DNA of 64,000 bases. Origin: Amycolatopsis coloradensis (GTDB lineage: Bacteria; Actinomycetota; Actinomycetes; Mycobacteriales; Pseudonocardiaceae). The notes under the pieces were generated by a model. The model saw only the letters and a list, made by a program, of their open reading frames with translations, had not been told where the DNA came from and made no database searches. Both the position numbers and the translations under genes were made by a program. Below are positions 1 to 8,927 of this stretch, piece after piece; position 1 is the stretch's first letter; each line of letters opens with the position of its first letter. The stretch is from positions 6,573,094 to 6,637,093 of the forward strand of contig NZ_CP150484.1 of the NCBI RefSeq assembly GCF_037997115.1. The letters run 5' to 3'.

Positions 1-1
1 A

Positions 2-979
2 CCGGACAACGACAAGCGGCGGATCGGAATCGGTCTCGGCATGGCCGCGCCGACCATTCTCGCCTTCGGCACACCCGAACAGCACCAGCGCTTCCTGCGT
101 CCACTGTGGACCGAGCGCGAGGTGTGGTGCCAGCTGTTCAGCGAGCCCGGCGCCGGATCCGACCTGGCCGCGCTGGGCACCCGCGCGGTACGCGACGGCG
201 ACGACTGGGTGGTCACCGGGCAGAAGGTCTGGACGTCGGGCGCGCACAAGTCCCAGTGGGCCATCCTGGTCACCCGCACCGATCCCGACGTGCCGAAACA
301 CCGTGGCATGACGTACTTCCTGTGCGACATGACCGCTCCGGGCGTCGAGGTCCGGCCGCTGCGCCAGATCACCGGTGAGGCCGAGTTCAACGAGGTCTTC
401 CTCAGCGAGGTCCGCATCCCCGACGCGCACCGCCTCGGCGCGGTCGGGGAGGGCTGGAAGGTCGCGCAGACCACGCTGATGAACGAACGGGTCGCGATCG
501 GCGGCACCGAGTTCCCGCGCGACGGCGGCATGGTCGGCGTCGTCGCGGAAACCTGGCGGGAGCGCCCGGAGCTGCGCACGTCCGAACTGCACGACAGGCT
601 GCTGAAACTGTGGGTGGAGGGGGAAAGCCTGCGCCTGGTGAGTTCGCGGCTGCGGCAACAGCTCGCCGCGGGCGCGCCGGGACCGGAAGGTTCGGCGGTC
701 AAGGTCGCGTTCTCCGAACTGAACCAGGCCGCGTCCGGGCTGGAGATCGAGCTGCTCGGCGACGAGGGCCTGCGTTACGACGACTGGACGATGCGGCGTC
801 CCGACGGCGTGAACTTCCTCGGCCGCGAGGCCGGTTACCGCTATCTGCGCGCGAAGGGCAACTCCATCGAGGGCGGCACCTCGGAGATCCTGCGCAACAT
901 CATCGCCGAGCGCGTGCTGGGACTGCCGTCCGAGCCGCGGATCGACAAGGACGTCGCCTGGAAGGACCTGCCCCGATGA
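2..979 (+). CDS. Acyl-CoA dehydrogenase, 5' end missing (first of an overlapping pair)
   Basis: The reading frame is open from base 2, so the gene starts outside the window; an internal ATG at 41 is not the natural start because the upstream codons already read like the family. The protein is an FAD-dependent acyl-CoA dehydrogenase that introduces an alpha,beta double bond into an acyl-CoA thioester. Visible family features are the flavin-binding stretch LFSEPGAGSDLAAL, the middle beta-domain with VVTGQKVWTSGAHKS, and the C-terminal EGGTSEILRNIIAERVLGLP signature. Its stop (TGA 977-979) overlaps the ATG of the next dehydrogenase, so the two are translationally coupled. Paired actinobacterial FadE proteins often form mixed complexes, in lipid or sterol catabolism; that role here is inferred. 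It is probably not part of the polyketide pathway. Confidence 0.9.
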   Translation, partial: PDNDKRRIGIGLGMAAPTILAFGTPEQHQRFLRPLWTEREVWCQLFSEPGAGSDLAALGTRAVRDGDDWVVTGQKVWTSGAHKSQWAILVTRTDPDVPKHRGMTYFLCDMTAPGVEVRPLRQITGEAEFNEVFLSEVRIPDAHRLGAVGEGWKVAQTTLMNERVAIGGTEFPRDGGMVGVVAETWRERPELRTSELHDRLLKLWVEGESLRLVSSRLRQQLAAGAPGPEGSAVKVAFSELNQAASGLEIELLGDEGLRYDDWTMRRPDGVNFLGREAGYRYLRAKGNSIEGGTSEILRNIIAERVLGLPSEPRIDKDVAWKDLPR

Positions 980-2091
980 CCGACCTGCTGTATTCCGAGG
1001 TCGAAGAGGACCTTCGCGCCAGCGTCCGGGCTCTGTTCTCCGATCGCGCGGAGCCGGCGGCCCTGATCGCCAGGACCGAGACGGCGGAACCGTACGACCT
1101 GAAGTTGTGGCGCACGCTCGCCGCCGACCTCGGCGCGGCGGGCCTCGCCGTCCCGGAGGCGCTGGGCGGGCACGGCGCTTCGGCGCGGGAAGTCGCCGTC
1201 GTGATGGAGGAACTCGGGCGCAGCGTCGCCCCGGTCCCGTACCTCGGCAGCGCCGTCCTGGCGACGTCGGCCCTGCTGGCGGCCGACACGTCACAGGCCG
1301 AAGTGGCCGAAACGCTCGGGAAACTGGCCGCGGGCACGCTCATCGGCGCGCTGGCCGTCCCGCTGTCGGCCGCGCCCGGCGCCGAGTTCCCCTCGACGGT
1401 CGCCGCGGCCGCCGACGGCACGGTCAGCGGCCGGGTCCGCAGCGTCGCCGATGCTTCGGTGGCCGAACTGATCGTCGTTCCGGCGGTGGGACCCGACGGC
1501 CCCGGCCTGTACACGGTCGACGCTTCGGCGGCGGGAGTGACGGTCGCCGAGGCGATTTCCCTCGACCTCACCCGGCGCATCGCCGACGTCACCTTGGAGA
1601 AGGTTGCCGCGAAGCGTGTCGCCGGCCCCTCGGTGGCGGCGTCCGCGCTGGACACGGCACTCGTGACCGCGGCGGGGCTGCTCGCCTCGGAACAACTCGG
1701 GATCGCCGAATGGGCGCTGACCGAAACGGTGCGCTATCTCAAGGAGCGCTACCAGTTCGGCCGTCAGGTCGGTTCGTTCCAGTCGCTGAAGCACCGGCTG
1801 GCGAACCTGTACACGGATCTGATCAACGCCAGGGCGACCGCGCGCTACGCCGCCGACTGCCTGGCCTCCGGCGACGACATCGCGATCGCCGTCGCGGTCG
1901 CGCAGGCCCGCAACTCCCCCATCGCCGTCCACGCCGCCGAAGAGGCGATCCAGCTGCACGGCGGGATCGGCATGACCTGGGAGCACCCCGCGCACCTGTA
2001 CCTGAAGCGCGCGAAGAGCGACGAGATCGCGTTCGGCACTCCTGGGCGGCATCGCGCCGCCCTCGCGCCGCTGATCGACCTGCCGGCCTGA
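976..2091 (+). CDS. Acyl-CoA dehydrogenase, second of pair
   Basis: A 371-aa acyl-CoA dehydrogenase family protein beginning MTDLLYSEVEEDLRASVRAL at the ATG that overlaps the stop of the preceding gene (ATGA). The N-terminal helical domain and the VMEELGRSVAPVPYLGS stretch are typical of the partner subunit in FadE pairs. The C-terminal helical domain has RYQFGRQVGSFQSLKHRLAN and the QLHGGIGMTWEHPAHLYLKR flavin/tetramer signature. It probably works with the upstream protein as a hetero-oligomeric dehydrogenase on CoA thioesters in the cytoplasm. The substrate cannot be read from the sequence. The start is fixed by the overlap; a longer frame continues upstream, but those codons belong to a shadow of the first dehydrogenase. 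Confidence 0.9.
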   Translation: MTDLLYSEVEEDLRASVRALFSDRAEPAALIARTETAEPYDLKLWRTLAADLGAAGLAVPEALGGHGASAREVAVVMEELGRSVAPVPYLGSAVLATSALLAADTSQAEVAETLGKLAAGTLIGALAVPLSAAPGAEFPSTVAAAADGTVSGRVRSVADASVAELIVVPAVGPDGPGLYTVDASAAGVTVAEAISLDLTRRIADVTLEKVAAKRVAGPSVAASALDTALVTAAGLLASEQLGIAEWALTETVRYLKERYQFGRQVGSFQSLKHRLANLYTDLINARATARYAADCLASGDDIAIAVAVAQARNSPIAVHAAEEAIQLHGGIGMTWEHPAHLYLKRAKSDEIAFGTPGRHRAALAPLIDLPA

Positions 2092-2140
2092 TCTCCTCCG
2101 GCGGGGTCCGTCCCGGAAAGTGTCGGACCCTGCCGGTAGA

Positions 2141-2166
2141 CCTGTTCGAACATCAGATCGAACAGG
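2141..2166. promoter_or_regulatory. Perfect inverted repeat upstream of a small gene
   Basis: CCTGTTCGA (2141-2149) and TCGAACAGG (2158-2166) are exact reverse complements separated by 8 bases. The right arm abuts the GGGAG ribosome binding site of the gene starting at 2175. It could be an operator or an RNA hairpin that hides the ribosome binding site. It is not a LexA box, because the GAAC-N4-GTTC arrangement is absent. Confidence 0.5.
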
Positions 2167-2174
2167 GAGTCATC

Positions 2175-2561
2175 ATGAAACTGCTCGTGGCCACCTCGAA
2201 GACCCAGGGCACCCGGAAAAACGACTTCGACCACTGCGTCGAGGGCGAGCTGCTCTGGATCGCACCGTGCTGTGACGACGGCGAGAGCTCGCCCGATTCC
2301 GATTGCGGCTGCGGAAGGGCGTTCGGCGGCCTGAGTTCGCACCGCGGGACGACGACGGCGCTCATCGCGGAACTGCCCGGCTTCACCTATTCCGACTACG
2401 CCGAAGCGTTGCGGTCGAGTCTGGCCGCCCAAGGCTGGCCACCCGAAGCCGCCGAAGAGCTGGCGGCGGGCTTGCTCGCCTTCGCCTCCGGATGGGAGGT
2501 GGGAACGGTGATCGAACGCCGCGACGACTGTTTCGCCGAGCGACTCGTGCCCGCGGGCTGA
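2175..2561 (+). CDS. Small conserved actinobacterial protein of unknown function (DUF7715-like)
   Basis: A 128-aa protein starting MKLLVATSKTQGTRKNDF, with a GGGAG ribosome binding site 5 bases before the ATG. I recognise the opening as that of a small conserved actinobacterial family (I believe DUF7715), with no known activity. The N-terminal half is cysteine-rich (HCVEG, APCC, SDCGCGR), followed by a helical C-terminal half (ELPGFTYSDYAEALRSSLA, EAAEELAAGLLAFASGWEVG). The cysteines could bind a metal, but the spacing matches no motif I can name. No signal peptide or membrane segment is seen. It lies 83 bp after the dehydrogenase pair, and its stop is only 3 bp from the convergent TetR stop, leaving no room for a terminator between them. 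Confidence 0.75.
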   Translation: MKLLVATSKTQGTRKNDFDHCVEGELLWIAPCCDDGESSPDSDCGCGRAFGGLSSHRGTTTALIAELPGFTYSDYAEALRSSLAAQGWPPEAAEELAAGLLAFASGWEVGTVIERRDDCFAERLVPAG

Positions 2562-2564
2562 GCA

Positions 2565-3182
2565 CTACTCGGGTCGCAGCGCGGCCAGCAGGAGATCGGC
2601 GAAGTGGTCGCCGATCTGGCGGGCCGAGAGCGCGCCGCCGCGCCGGTACCACGATCCGAGGTGGTGCACCGACCCGAAGAAGAAGTCGACGATCACGTCG
2701 GCCGGTTTGTCCGCGCGGAACTCGCCGGACTCCTGGCCTTCCTCGATCAGCGTGCGGAACCGCTCGTGGTACTTGCGGCGTTCCGCGCGGACGGCCTTCT
2801 GCTTCTCCACGCTGAGCTGGTGCATGGACTGCATGAAGATCGTGTTGTCGTCGAGGTTGTCGATCGTGCTGACGACGACGTCGGAGGCGGCGGAACGCAG
2901 CCGTTCCCGCAGCGGAGCCTCGCTCGAGACCACTTTTTCCAGCTGCTCGGTCTGCGCGCGCAGCACCCGGGCGTAGATCTCGTAAAGGAGGTCGTCCTTG
3001 GAACCGAAGTAGTGGTACATCGCGCCCTTGGTGACCCCGGCCGCCTCGACGATCTCCTGCACGGAGGTGCGGTCGAAACCCTTCTTGGCGAAGAGCTTCG
3101 TGGCGTGCGACAGCAGACGGCGCGGGACGGCGGCCTGGTCCTCACCGCCGGCCTCGGCCTTCCTGGTGGTCGCTCGTGTCAT
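2565..3182 (-). CDS. TetR-family transcriptional repressor
   Basis: A 205-aa one-component regulator. The TetR N-terminal DNA-binding domain is clear at residues about 22-65 (LLSHATKLFAKKGFDRTSVQ, then EIVEAAGVTKGAMYHYFGSK). An all-helical ligand-binding domain follows, ending near DFFFGSVHHLGSWYRRGG. I chose the ATG at 3182 (MTRATTRKAEAGGEDQ) because AAGGGG lies upstream and the family start fits; a longer frame to 3308 adds residues that do not look like TetR. It is divergent from the LAL regulator and convergent with the small gene. TetR proteins beside acyl-CoA dehydrogenases commonly sense acyl-CoA esters, so control of the dehydrogenase operon is likely. A 10-bp palindrome in its own upstream region is a candidate operator. 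Confidence 0.92.
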   Translation of the reverse strand: MTRATTRKAEAGGEDQAAVPRRLLSHATKLFAKKGFDRTSVQEIVEAAGVTKGAMYHYFGSKDDLLYEIYARVLRAQTEQLEKVVSSEAPLRERLRSAASDVVVSTIDNLDDNTIFMQSMHQLSVEKQKAVRAERRKYHERFRTLIEEGQESGEFRADKPADVIVDFFFGSVHHLGSWYRRGGALSARQIGDHFADLLLAALRPE

Positions 3183-3214
3183 GGCCGGCCCCTTCTCGTG
3201 CGGACACTCAGCAT

Positions 3215-3224
3215 ACCGGCCGGT
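3215..3224. promoter_or_regulatory. Candidate TetR operator palindrome
   Basis: ACCGGCCGGT is a perfect 10-bp palindrome 32 bp upstream of the TetR start, in the 173-bp divergent region shared with the LAL regulator. On the minus strand it touches a TATGCT hexamer (3210-3215) that could be the -10 element of the TetR promoter. A bound repressor would then block its own transcription. Further CGGCCGG half-sites follow at 3233-3239. Assignment is by position and symmetry only. Confidence 0.45.
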
Positions 3225-3355
3225 TTGTCGACGGCCGGAGAAGCGCCGGTTCCCGGGAAGGATTACCGGCCACTGGGCGCCTGGGAGGGCCTCGACCGCC
3301 CGGTTCATACGGTTGGGTGACGGCCAGCCGGGCCCCGTCCTGGTGAACTGGGCAT

Positions 3356-6139
3356 ATGAGCACCAGGCATCCGGGCACCGGGACGGGATCGCGGGCGGAC
3401 GTCCGCGTCGAGGAGGTCGGAGCCCTGAGAGACGGAGCCGCTCTGGGCACGACCCCGCTGACGGTGCTAGCCGGGGAGCCGGGTTGCGGCCGCGGCACGG
3501 TACTGGACAGGCTCGCCGAGGAGCTCACCCCGTCGGCCAAAGTGCTGGTGCTGCGGCTGGCCAAGCTCGACCGGACACTCCCGTACGGGGCGATGTTCCG
3601 GCTTCTCGTCCTTCTCGGCGGGGACCGGGCCGAGGAGGAACCCGCGCGGCGCTCCGTGCTGGCCATGCTCGCCAGGGCGGGCGAGACCACGCCGACCCCG
3701 GAGACCGTCGCGAAGATCGCGACCGCCGTGTTCGCGCTTCTCCGCGTCCAGACCCCGTTGGTGGTCCTGGTCGACGACGCGCAGTGGCTCGACGAGCACA
3801 CCGCCCGGCTGGTGAGCGCGCTGCTGCACCGTTGCACGGCGGAGACACCGATCAGCGTGGTCGCGACAGTGCGGACAGGCGCGGGAGACGACCTGTCCGA
3901 GAGCCCCGCGCTGAGAGGCGCCTTCGCGCGGCTCCGGGCGAGCGGGCGCGCGAAGTCGCGGTTCCTCCGGCCGCTTTCGCGTGCGCAATCGCGGTCACTG
4001 CTGACGGGACTGGTCTCGGCCCTGCCCAACGATGGCCTGGTGAGCGAGCTGCACACCGCCGCCCGGGGCAATCCCGCCGCCCTGACCGCGCTCGTGCACG
4101 GCTACCGGAAGGCCGGAGCGCTGCGGATCATCGACCGCACCGCGTACCGCGTCGAGCGGGTCGACCGGCCGGTGGCCACCGAGGACCATCCGCTCCTGCT
4201 GGCGGTGACCGAGGCCGGTGGCGGCGTCAGGGAGGTGGCCGAGACGATGGCGATGCTCTGCCCGCTCGGCACCGCCGCACCCGGCCTGGCCGCGACCGCG
4301 CTCGGATGGCGTGAAGACGATCTGCGGGCGGTGCTCGACAGGCTTGTCGCCGAACGTGTCCTGGTGCGGCAGCACGACGGCGGGCATCGGTTCCGGGTCC
4401 CCGCCGTGCGTGATGCCTTGCTGACCAAGATCGGGCCGTACGCCTCGCGCAGCCTGGCCGCTCAAGCGGTCCAGGCGGTGTGGTCCGGCTCCGCGTCCGT
4501 CTCGGATCCGGATCTGGTGCTCGACTGGATCACCCAGGCCGGGTCGCTCGTCGACACGCGCCGCGCGGCGGACGAACTCCTCGAAAACGGCAAGCGGGTC
4601 CTGTTCACCGACGGCGCGAAGGCGGAACGCTGGCTCCACGCGACGCTGTCCTGGGTGACCGAACCGCCGGCGCGGACGGTCGTGCTGATGCTGTTGAGCG
4701 CGGCGAAGGCGTTGCACTACCGGGCGGCCGAGGCCGGGGACTGCGCGCGGCAGGTGCTCTGCAAACATCTCGGCCACCTCGAACCCGCGGAGGCACAGGA
4801 ACTTTCGGTCCTGTTCATCTCCGGGCTCGCCGCCCGCGGTGACCTCGGTGAACTCGCCGAAATCGCGGCGGGCGCGTCGCCGGTGCTGCCGGACGACCCG
4901 GCACTGATGGTGATCAACCGCGCGTATGCCCTGGTACTGAGCCATCGCTGGATCGAGGCGCGCGACCTGCTGGAGCGGGCGCGCGCGGTGTGGACCGGCA
5001 GCAACCACATCACCGCCGACTTCGGCACGATGTTCCTCGCGGCCTGCGGCGTCGTGCTCGGCGACACGTCCCAGCTGCACACGCTCATCGCGCATCCGGA
5101 ACTGTGGCGTTCCGGGCATCTTCCGCAGTACAACATCGAACAGCGCCGGTTCGAAGTGGAGATGCTGCTGCAGTTGGGAGAACTCCGGCAGGCGCGGCGA
5201 CTGATCACCGACGCCGGGATGCCCTTGGACCAGTTGCCGGGAGCCAACCTGTTCGCGCTGAACTACCTCGGCGGTGACTGGGCCGAGGCGATGGAACTGG
5301 CCCGGCGGACGATGCTGGGCGGCACCGATCCGGCTCGGCCGCTGCACTGCCTGCTGACGCACTGCGCGATCCGGATCCTCGGCGCGCAGGGCCGGCTCGC
5401 CAGGGCCAGGGCGCTGGCCGCCGACAGCCGCCCGGCCGGGATACAGCACACGATCGACCACGCCGAATCCACCGTGCTCGGCGGACTCGGTGACACCGAG
5501 GGCGCCGACGCGTTGCTGTACTCCGCCGCGCGCAGCGCCGACGCGGGCGGCTACCTCCTGGGCACCGAAGACCTCTGGGCCGACCTGGCGCGCTCCGCGC
5601 TGGCGCGGAACAAGCAACGCGAAGGTGAACATTGGGTACGGCGCTCCGCGCGCACGGCGACCCAGCTCGACACCGCCCGCGCGCACCAGAACCACTACCT
5701 CGCCCGCGCGGCGGTCCATCGCGAACCCGCCTCGGCCCGGCGCGCCGCGGCCATCGCGCGCGAACGCCGGGAGGTTCCCTACGAGTCGGCGATGACCCTC
5801 CTGCGGGCAGGGCTCGCCGGGCACCGGCCGGAGCGGTCATGGACCGAGGCGTACGAACTGTTCGGCGAGGTCGATGCCTGGTACTGGCGCGGCCGCGTTC
5901 GGAAGTTGTTGCGCGACAACGGCTTCGCCGGACCCGGCCGGACGGAGACGACCGCCGAGAACGAACGCCTGCTGGCGATCCTCGTCGCCGAGGGCCTCAC
6001 CAACCGGCAACTGGCGGTCGTCCTCGAAACCAGTGAGAAAAGCGTGGAAGGCAAGCTCAGCAGGCTTTTCTCACGGACCGGGTACACGTCCCGGGTGGAA
6101 CTCGCGGCGGCGATCCTGACCGGCGACTACCTGACCTGA
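3356..6139 (+). CDS. LuxR/LAL-type large ATPase regulator
   Basis: A 927-aa protein with the layout of LAL pathway-specific activators: an N-terminal P-loop ATPase, a long helical TPR-like middle (about 400-800) and a C-terminal LuxR-type helix-turn-helix (about 875-925). The Walker A is GEPGCGRGT (residues 40-48), in which the usual lysine is arginine. Walker B is LVVLVDDAQWLD (135-146). The C-terminal helix-turn-helix (LLAILVAEGLTNRQLAVVLE, then TSEKSVEGKLSRLFSRTGYT) keeps the LuxR pattern but has a glutamate-lysine-rich recognition segment. LALs activate antibiotic clusters from nearby promoters, so this is a likely activator of the PKS operon. The start ATG has only a weak ribosome binding site (GGTGA). 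Loss of the P-loop lysine makes ATP hydrolysis doubtful. Confidence 0.88.
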   Translation: MSTRHPGTGTGSRADVRVEEVGALRDGAALGTTPLTVLAGEPGCGRGTVLDRLAEELTPSAKVLVLRLAKLDRTLPYGAMFRLLVLLGGDRAEEEPARRSVLAMLARAGETTPTPETVAKIATAVFALLRVQTPLVVLVDDAQWLDEHTARLVSALLHRCTAETPISVVATVRTGAGDDLSESPALRGAFARLRASGRAKSRFLRPLSRAQSRSLLTGLVSALPNDGLVSELHTAARGNPAALTALVHGYRKAGALRIIDRTAYRVERVDRPVATEDHPLLLAVTEAGGGVREVAETMAMLCPLGTAAPGLAATALGWREDDLRAVLDRLVAERVLVRQHDGGHRFRVPAVRDALLTKIGPYASRSLAAQAVQAVWSGSASVSDPDLVLDWITQAGSLVDTRRAADELLENGKRVLFTDGAKAERWLHATLSWVTEPPARTVVLMLLSAAKALHYRAAEAGDCARQVLCKHLGHLEPAEAQELSVLFISGLAARGDLGELAEIAAGASPVLPDDPALMVINRAYALVLSHRWIEARDLLERARAVWTGSNHITADFGTMFLAACGVVLGDTSQLHTLIAHPELWRSGHLPQYNIEQRRFEVEMLLQLGELRQARRLITDAGMPLDQLPGANLFALNYLGGDWAEAMELARRTMLGGTDPARPLHCLLTHCAIRILGAQGRLARARALAADSRPAGIQHTIDHAESTVLGGLGDTEGADALLYSAARSADAGGYLLGTEDLWADLARSALARNKQREGEHWVRRSARTATQLDTARAHQNHYLARAAVHREPASARRAAAIARERREVPYESAMTLLRAGLAGHRPERSWTEAYELFGEVDAWYWRGRVRKLLRDNGFAGPGRTETTAENERLLAILVAEGLTNRQLAVVLETSEKSVEGKLSRLFSRTGYTSRVELAAAILTGDYLT

Positions 6140-6347
6140 CCCGACGCATTCAGAGGACTAAGTGCGAGAGTGGCGCGCGCGTCTAGCAGGTGCGAACGTC
6201 CACAGTCAACACATCGTGCGGTAACTGGCATCGTTCTCGGGTGCCACTGGCACCGAGCCAGTATCCGCGCCGCGGCGTTGTCCGGGGGTGGGGTGCGGGG
6301 CCACGGTGGAGATCGTCTTCGCAAGTCCCGAACAAGGTGGTGACCCT

Positions 6348-8720
6348 GTGCGTTTCGACCTCCTCGGCCCCTTCAACGTCGTGCACGACGGACGTCCGGT
6401 CGTGTTGCGCGGGGCGACCCAGCGAGCCGTGCTCGCCTATCTGCTGTTGCGGCACAACGAGGTCATCGCCACCAGCACGCTGCTGCAGGCGATCTGGGCG
6501 GACGAGATCCCCGCCACCGCGCGCAAGATGGTGCAGAACGCCGTTTCGGGGCTGCGCTCGACGCTGGCCCAGCGCACCGGCGCCACCGAGCAGGCGATGC
6601 TGCTCACGCACGCGCCCGGTTACCTGCTGCGCGTCGACAGCGAGCAGGTCGACGCCGCCCGGTTCCGGCGGCTCGCCGCCGAAGGGCGGACGGCGCAGGC
6701 GGCCGGGAATGTCGAGCAGGCCGTGTCGGCTTATCGTGAAGCGCTCTCGCTGTGGCGTGGCCCGGTGCTCGCCGACCTCACCGAGACCGGTGTGGTGTGG
6801 CCCGAGCTGGTCGCGCTGGAGGACCAGCGGATCGCCGTCCACGAGGACCTTTTCGGCTTGGAGCTGGACCGCGGGCACCACCACGAGGTACTCACCGATC
6901 TGCGCGGGCTGGCGGAGGCCAACCCGAACCGCGAGCGGCTCAACGCCCAGCTGATGACCGCGCTCTACCGCTGCGGCCGTCACGTGGACGCGCTCGAGGT
7001 CTACCGCGCGACGCGCGCCAGCCTCGCCGAAGGGCTCGGCCTGGAGCCGGGCAAGGAGCTGCGCGAGCTGGAACGCGCGATCCTCCAGCACGACGAAACC
7101 CTGCTCACCCGGCGGCCGGATCCGGCGCCGCGTCCCGACCCCGAGCCCGCACCGGTGGCCGAGCCACTGCCGTTCACGCCCGCACCGGTGATCGCCTTGC
7201 CCCGCACGGAGCCCGTCGAGAGCGAGCGGAAGCCGGTCGTCGCGGTCGGGGTCGCGCTCGCCACGCCGGACGACGATCCCGAAGAGGCCATGGAGGCGCA
7301 GGCTCGGTTGCGGACCGTCGTCGAGGAGGAGGCCATCGCCGCGGGCGCGCATCTGCCCGGCGAGTCGGGGCCGGTGGTGCTGGCCCTGTTCGGTCTCCCC
7401 CGGACCGGTGACGACGACGCCGTCCACGCGACCCGGACGGCGTTGCGGATCCTCGATCGCCTGGCCACCGCCGGGATCGCGACCCAGATCGGTGTCGACA
7501 GCGGGGACGTTCTCGTCGAGTTCACCGCCGCCGGGCCCGGACAGGTGGCAGGCCCCGTCCTGGACCGCTGTGTCCGCTCGGCGCTACGCGCGCCCGAAGG
7601 CCGGATCCGCGTCTCGGACGCGGTCCGCGAAGCCTCCGAGCCCGCCGTGGTGCACGAAGCATCCGAAGACTCGCCTGGCTGGTGGCACGCCGTCTCGGCC
7701 CGTCAACATCCGATCGCCGAGCCCGCCGATCCCCGCGGCTTCGTCGGCCGTGACCACGACCGCGATCTGCTGAACCACCTTCTCGGTTTCGTCGAGCGCG
7801 GCGGGCGCCCGCATCGGGTGACCGTGTTCGGCGAGCCCGGGATCGGCAAGACACGGCTCCTCGCCGAGTTCGCCGAAACCCTCGCCGAGCAGCCCCGCAT
7901 CCGCGTGCTGGACGCCGGGGCCGACGTCGCCGAGGCGTTCGCCGTCGTTCCCGGGCTGCTCCCCCAGACCGCGTCCCGGCTGCGCACCGAGGGCGGCGAC
8001 GCCGCGCTTCGGGCCGCTGCCACCGAACTGACCGCCTACGGGCCGCTGGTGGTGCTGGCCGATGACCTGCACCGCGCCGACGCCGAGACCCGCGACTCCG
8101 TCGACCGGCTCGGTGAAGCGTGTGCGGGGCTGCCGGTCCTGATCGTCGCCTCCGCACGGCCCGGGCTGCTGGAAGCCGAACACGGCGAGCGATGCGGCAC
8201 GACGGTGACGCTGGCCCCGCTGGCCGACGACGCCGTCGGCAAGCTGCTCGACAAGCTTCTGCCCGGTACCGCCCGGCTCATCCGCGGCAGGCAGGAGCTG
8301 ATCGCCAGGATCGGCGGCAACCCCAGGTTCGCGCACGCGTACGCCGAGGAGGTACACGGCCGCACCACCCCGTTTCCGGGACTCGGCCAGGCGATGACGC
8401 CGCCGTTGGTCCGCCGGACGCTCGCCGCGCAGCTCGACAGCCTGCCCGCCGCCGAGAAGTCGCTGCTGAAGGCGGCCAGCCTCGCCGGGGACGCCTTCAC
8501 CGCCGAAGACGTCGCCGCGGTCTGCGGCCGCGACACCGCCGAGATCGAGGGGACGCTGTCCCGGCTCGCGAGCCGCGCGGTGTTGCGCCGGGAGGACGAC
8601 GCCGGCTACACGTTCCGCCGTGCGACCTTGCGGGAGCTGGTCTACCAGCGGATCCCGCGCGCGACCCGCACCGCGCTGCTCCGGCGCCCGGTCCCGCGCC
8701 GCGTCGAAGCGCTGGCCTGA
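6348..8720 (+). CDS. AfsR/SARP-type regulator with cyclase-like and AAA domains
   Basis: A 790-aa protein. I chose the GTG at 6348 because it gives the classic SARP opening (V/M)RFDLLGPFNVVHDGRPV and has AAGGTGG 7 bases upstream; an in-frame ATG at 6288 would add 20 non-family residues. Domains: an OmpR-like winged helix (about 1-95), a bacterial transcriptional activation domain (about 96-240), a proline-rich linker, and a degenerate class III nucleotidyl-cyclase-like region (about 290-455; VVLALFGLPRTGDDDAVHAT, IGVDSGDVLVEF). Then comes an AAA ATPase with Walker A GEPGIGKT (near 494) and Walker B LVVLADDLHRAD (near 567). It stops about 200 residues after Walker B with no TPR array, so it is shorter than full AfsR-like proteins. 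Together with the LAL gene it probably controls the minus-strand PKS operon. Confidence 0.88.
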   Translation: MRFDLLGPFNVVHDGRPVVLRGATQRAVLAYLLLRHNEVIATSTLLQAIWADEIPATARKMVQNAVSGLRSTLAQRTGATEQAMLLTHAPGYLLRVDSEQVDAARFRRLAAEGRTAQAAGNVEQAVSAYREALSLWRGPVLADLTETGVVWPELVALEDQRIAVHEDLFGLELDRGHHHEVLTDLRGLAEANPNRERLNAQLMTALYRCGRHVDALEVYRATRASLAEGLGLEPGKELRELERAILQHDETLLTRRPDPAPRPDPEPAPVAEPLPFTPAPVIALPRTEPVESERKPVVAVGVALATPDDDPEEAMEAQARLRTVVEEEAIAAGAHLPGESGPVVLALFGLPRTGDDDAVHATRTALRILDRLATAGIATQIGVDSGDVLVEFTAAGPGQVAGPVLDRCVRSALRAPEGRIRVSDAVREASEPAVVHEASEDSPGWWHAVSARQHPIAEPADPRGFVGRDHDRDLLNHLLGFVERGGRPHRVTVFGEPGIGKTRLLAEFAETLAEQPRIRVLDAGADVAEAFAVVPGLLPQTASRLRTEGGDAALRAAATELTAYGPLVVLADDLHRADAETRDSVDRLGEACAGLPVLIVASARPGLLEAEHGERCGTTVTLAPLADDAVGKLLDKLLPGTARLIRGRQELIARIGGNPRFAHAYAEEVHGRTTPFPGLGQAMTPPLVRRTLAAQLDSLPAAEKSLLKAASLAGDAFTAEDVAAVCGRDTAEIEGTLSRLASRAVLRREDDAGYTFRRATLRELVYQRIPRATRTALLRRPVPRRVEALA

Positions 8721-8927
8721 CGGCTTTGTACATGAACGCCCCCTTCACCGCGCTAGGCGCCAGGGCCCCGGCAAAGTCGCACAAACGCTGGCCGGTGCCG
8801 TTCTTGGTGATTCGAGGTGGACCTCCCGAACGGGGCCGATGACAGAGGCCCTGAACGGACGATGTCCACAAAAGACGCCAGAGGACAGATGAATGTCCGT
8901 TTGATATCTATCTGTACGGTTCTGACC

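Noticed and set aside
2141..2166. LexA/SOS box upstream of the small DUF gene
   Set aside because: TGTTCGAACA is present, but the actinobacterial GAAC-N4-GTTC arrangement is not.
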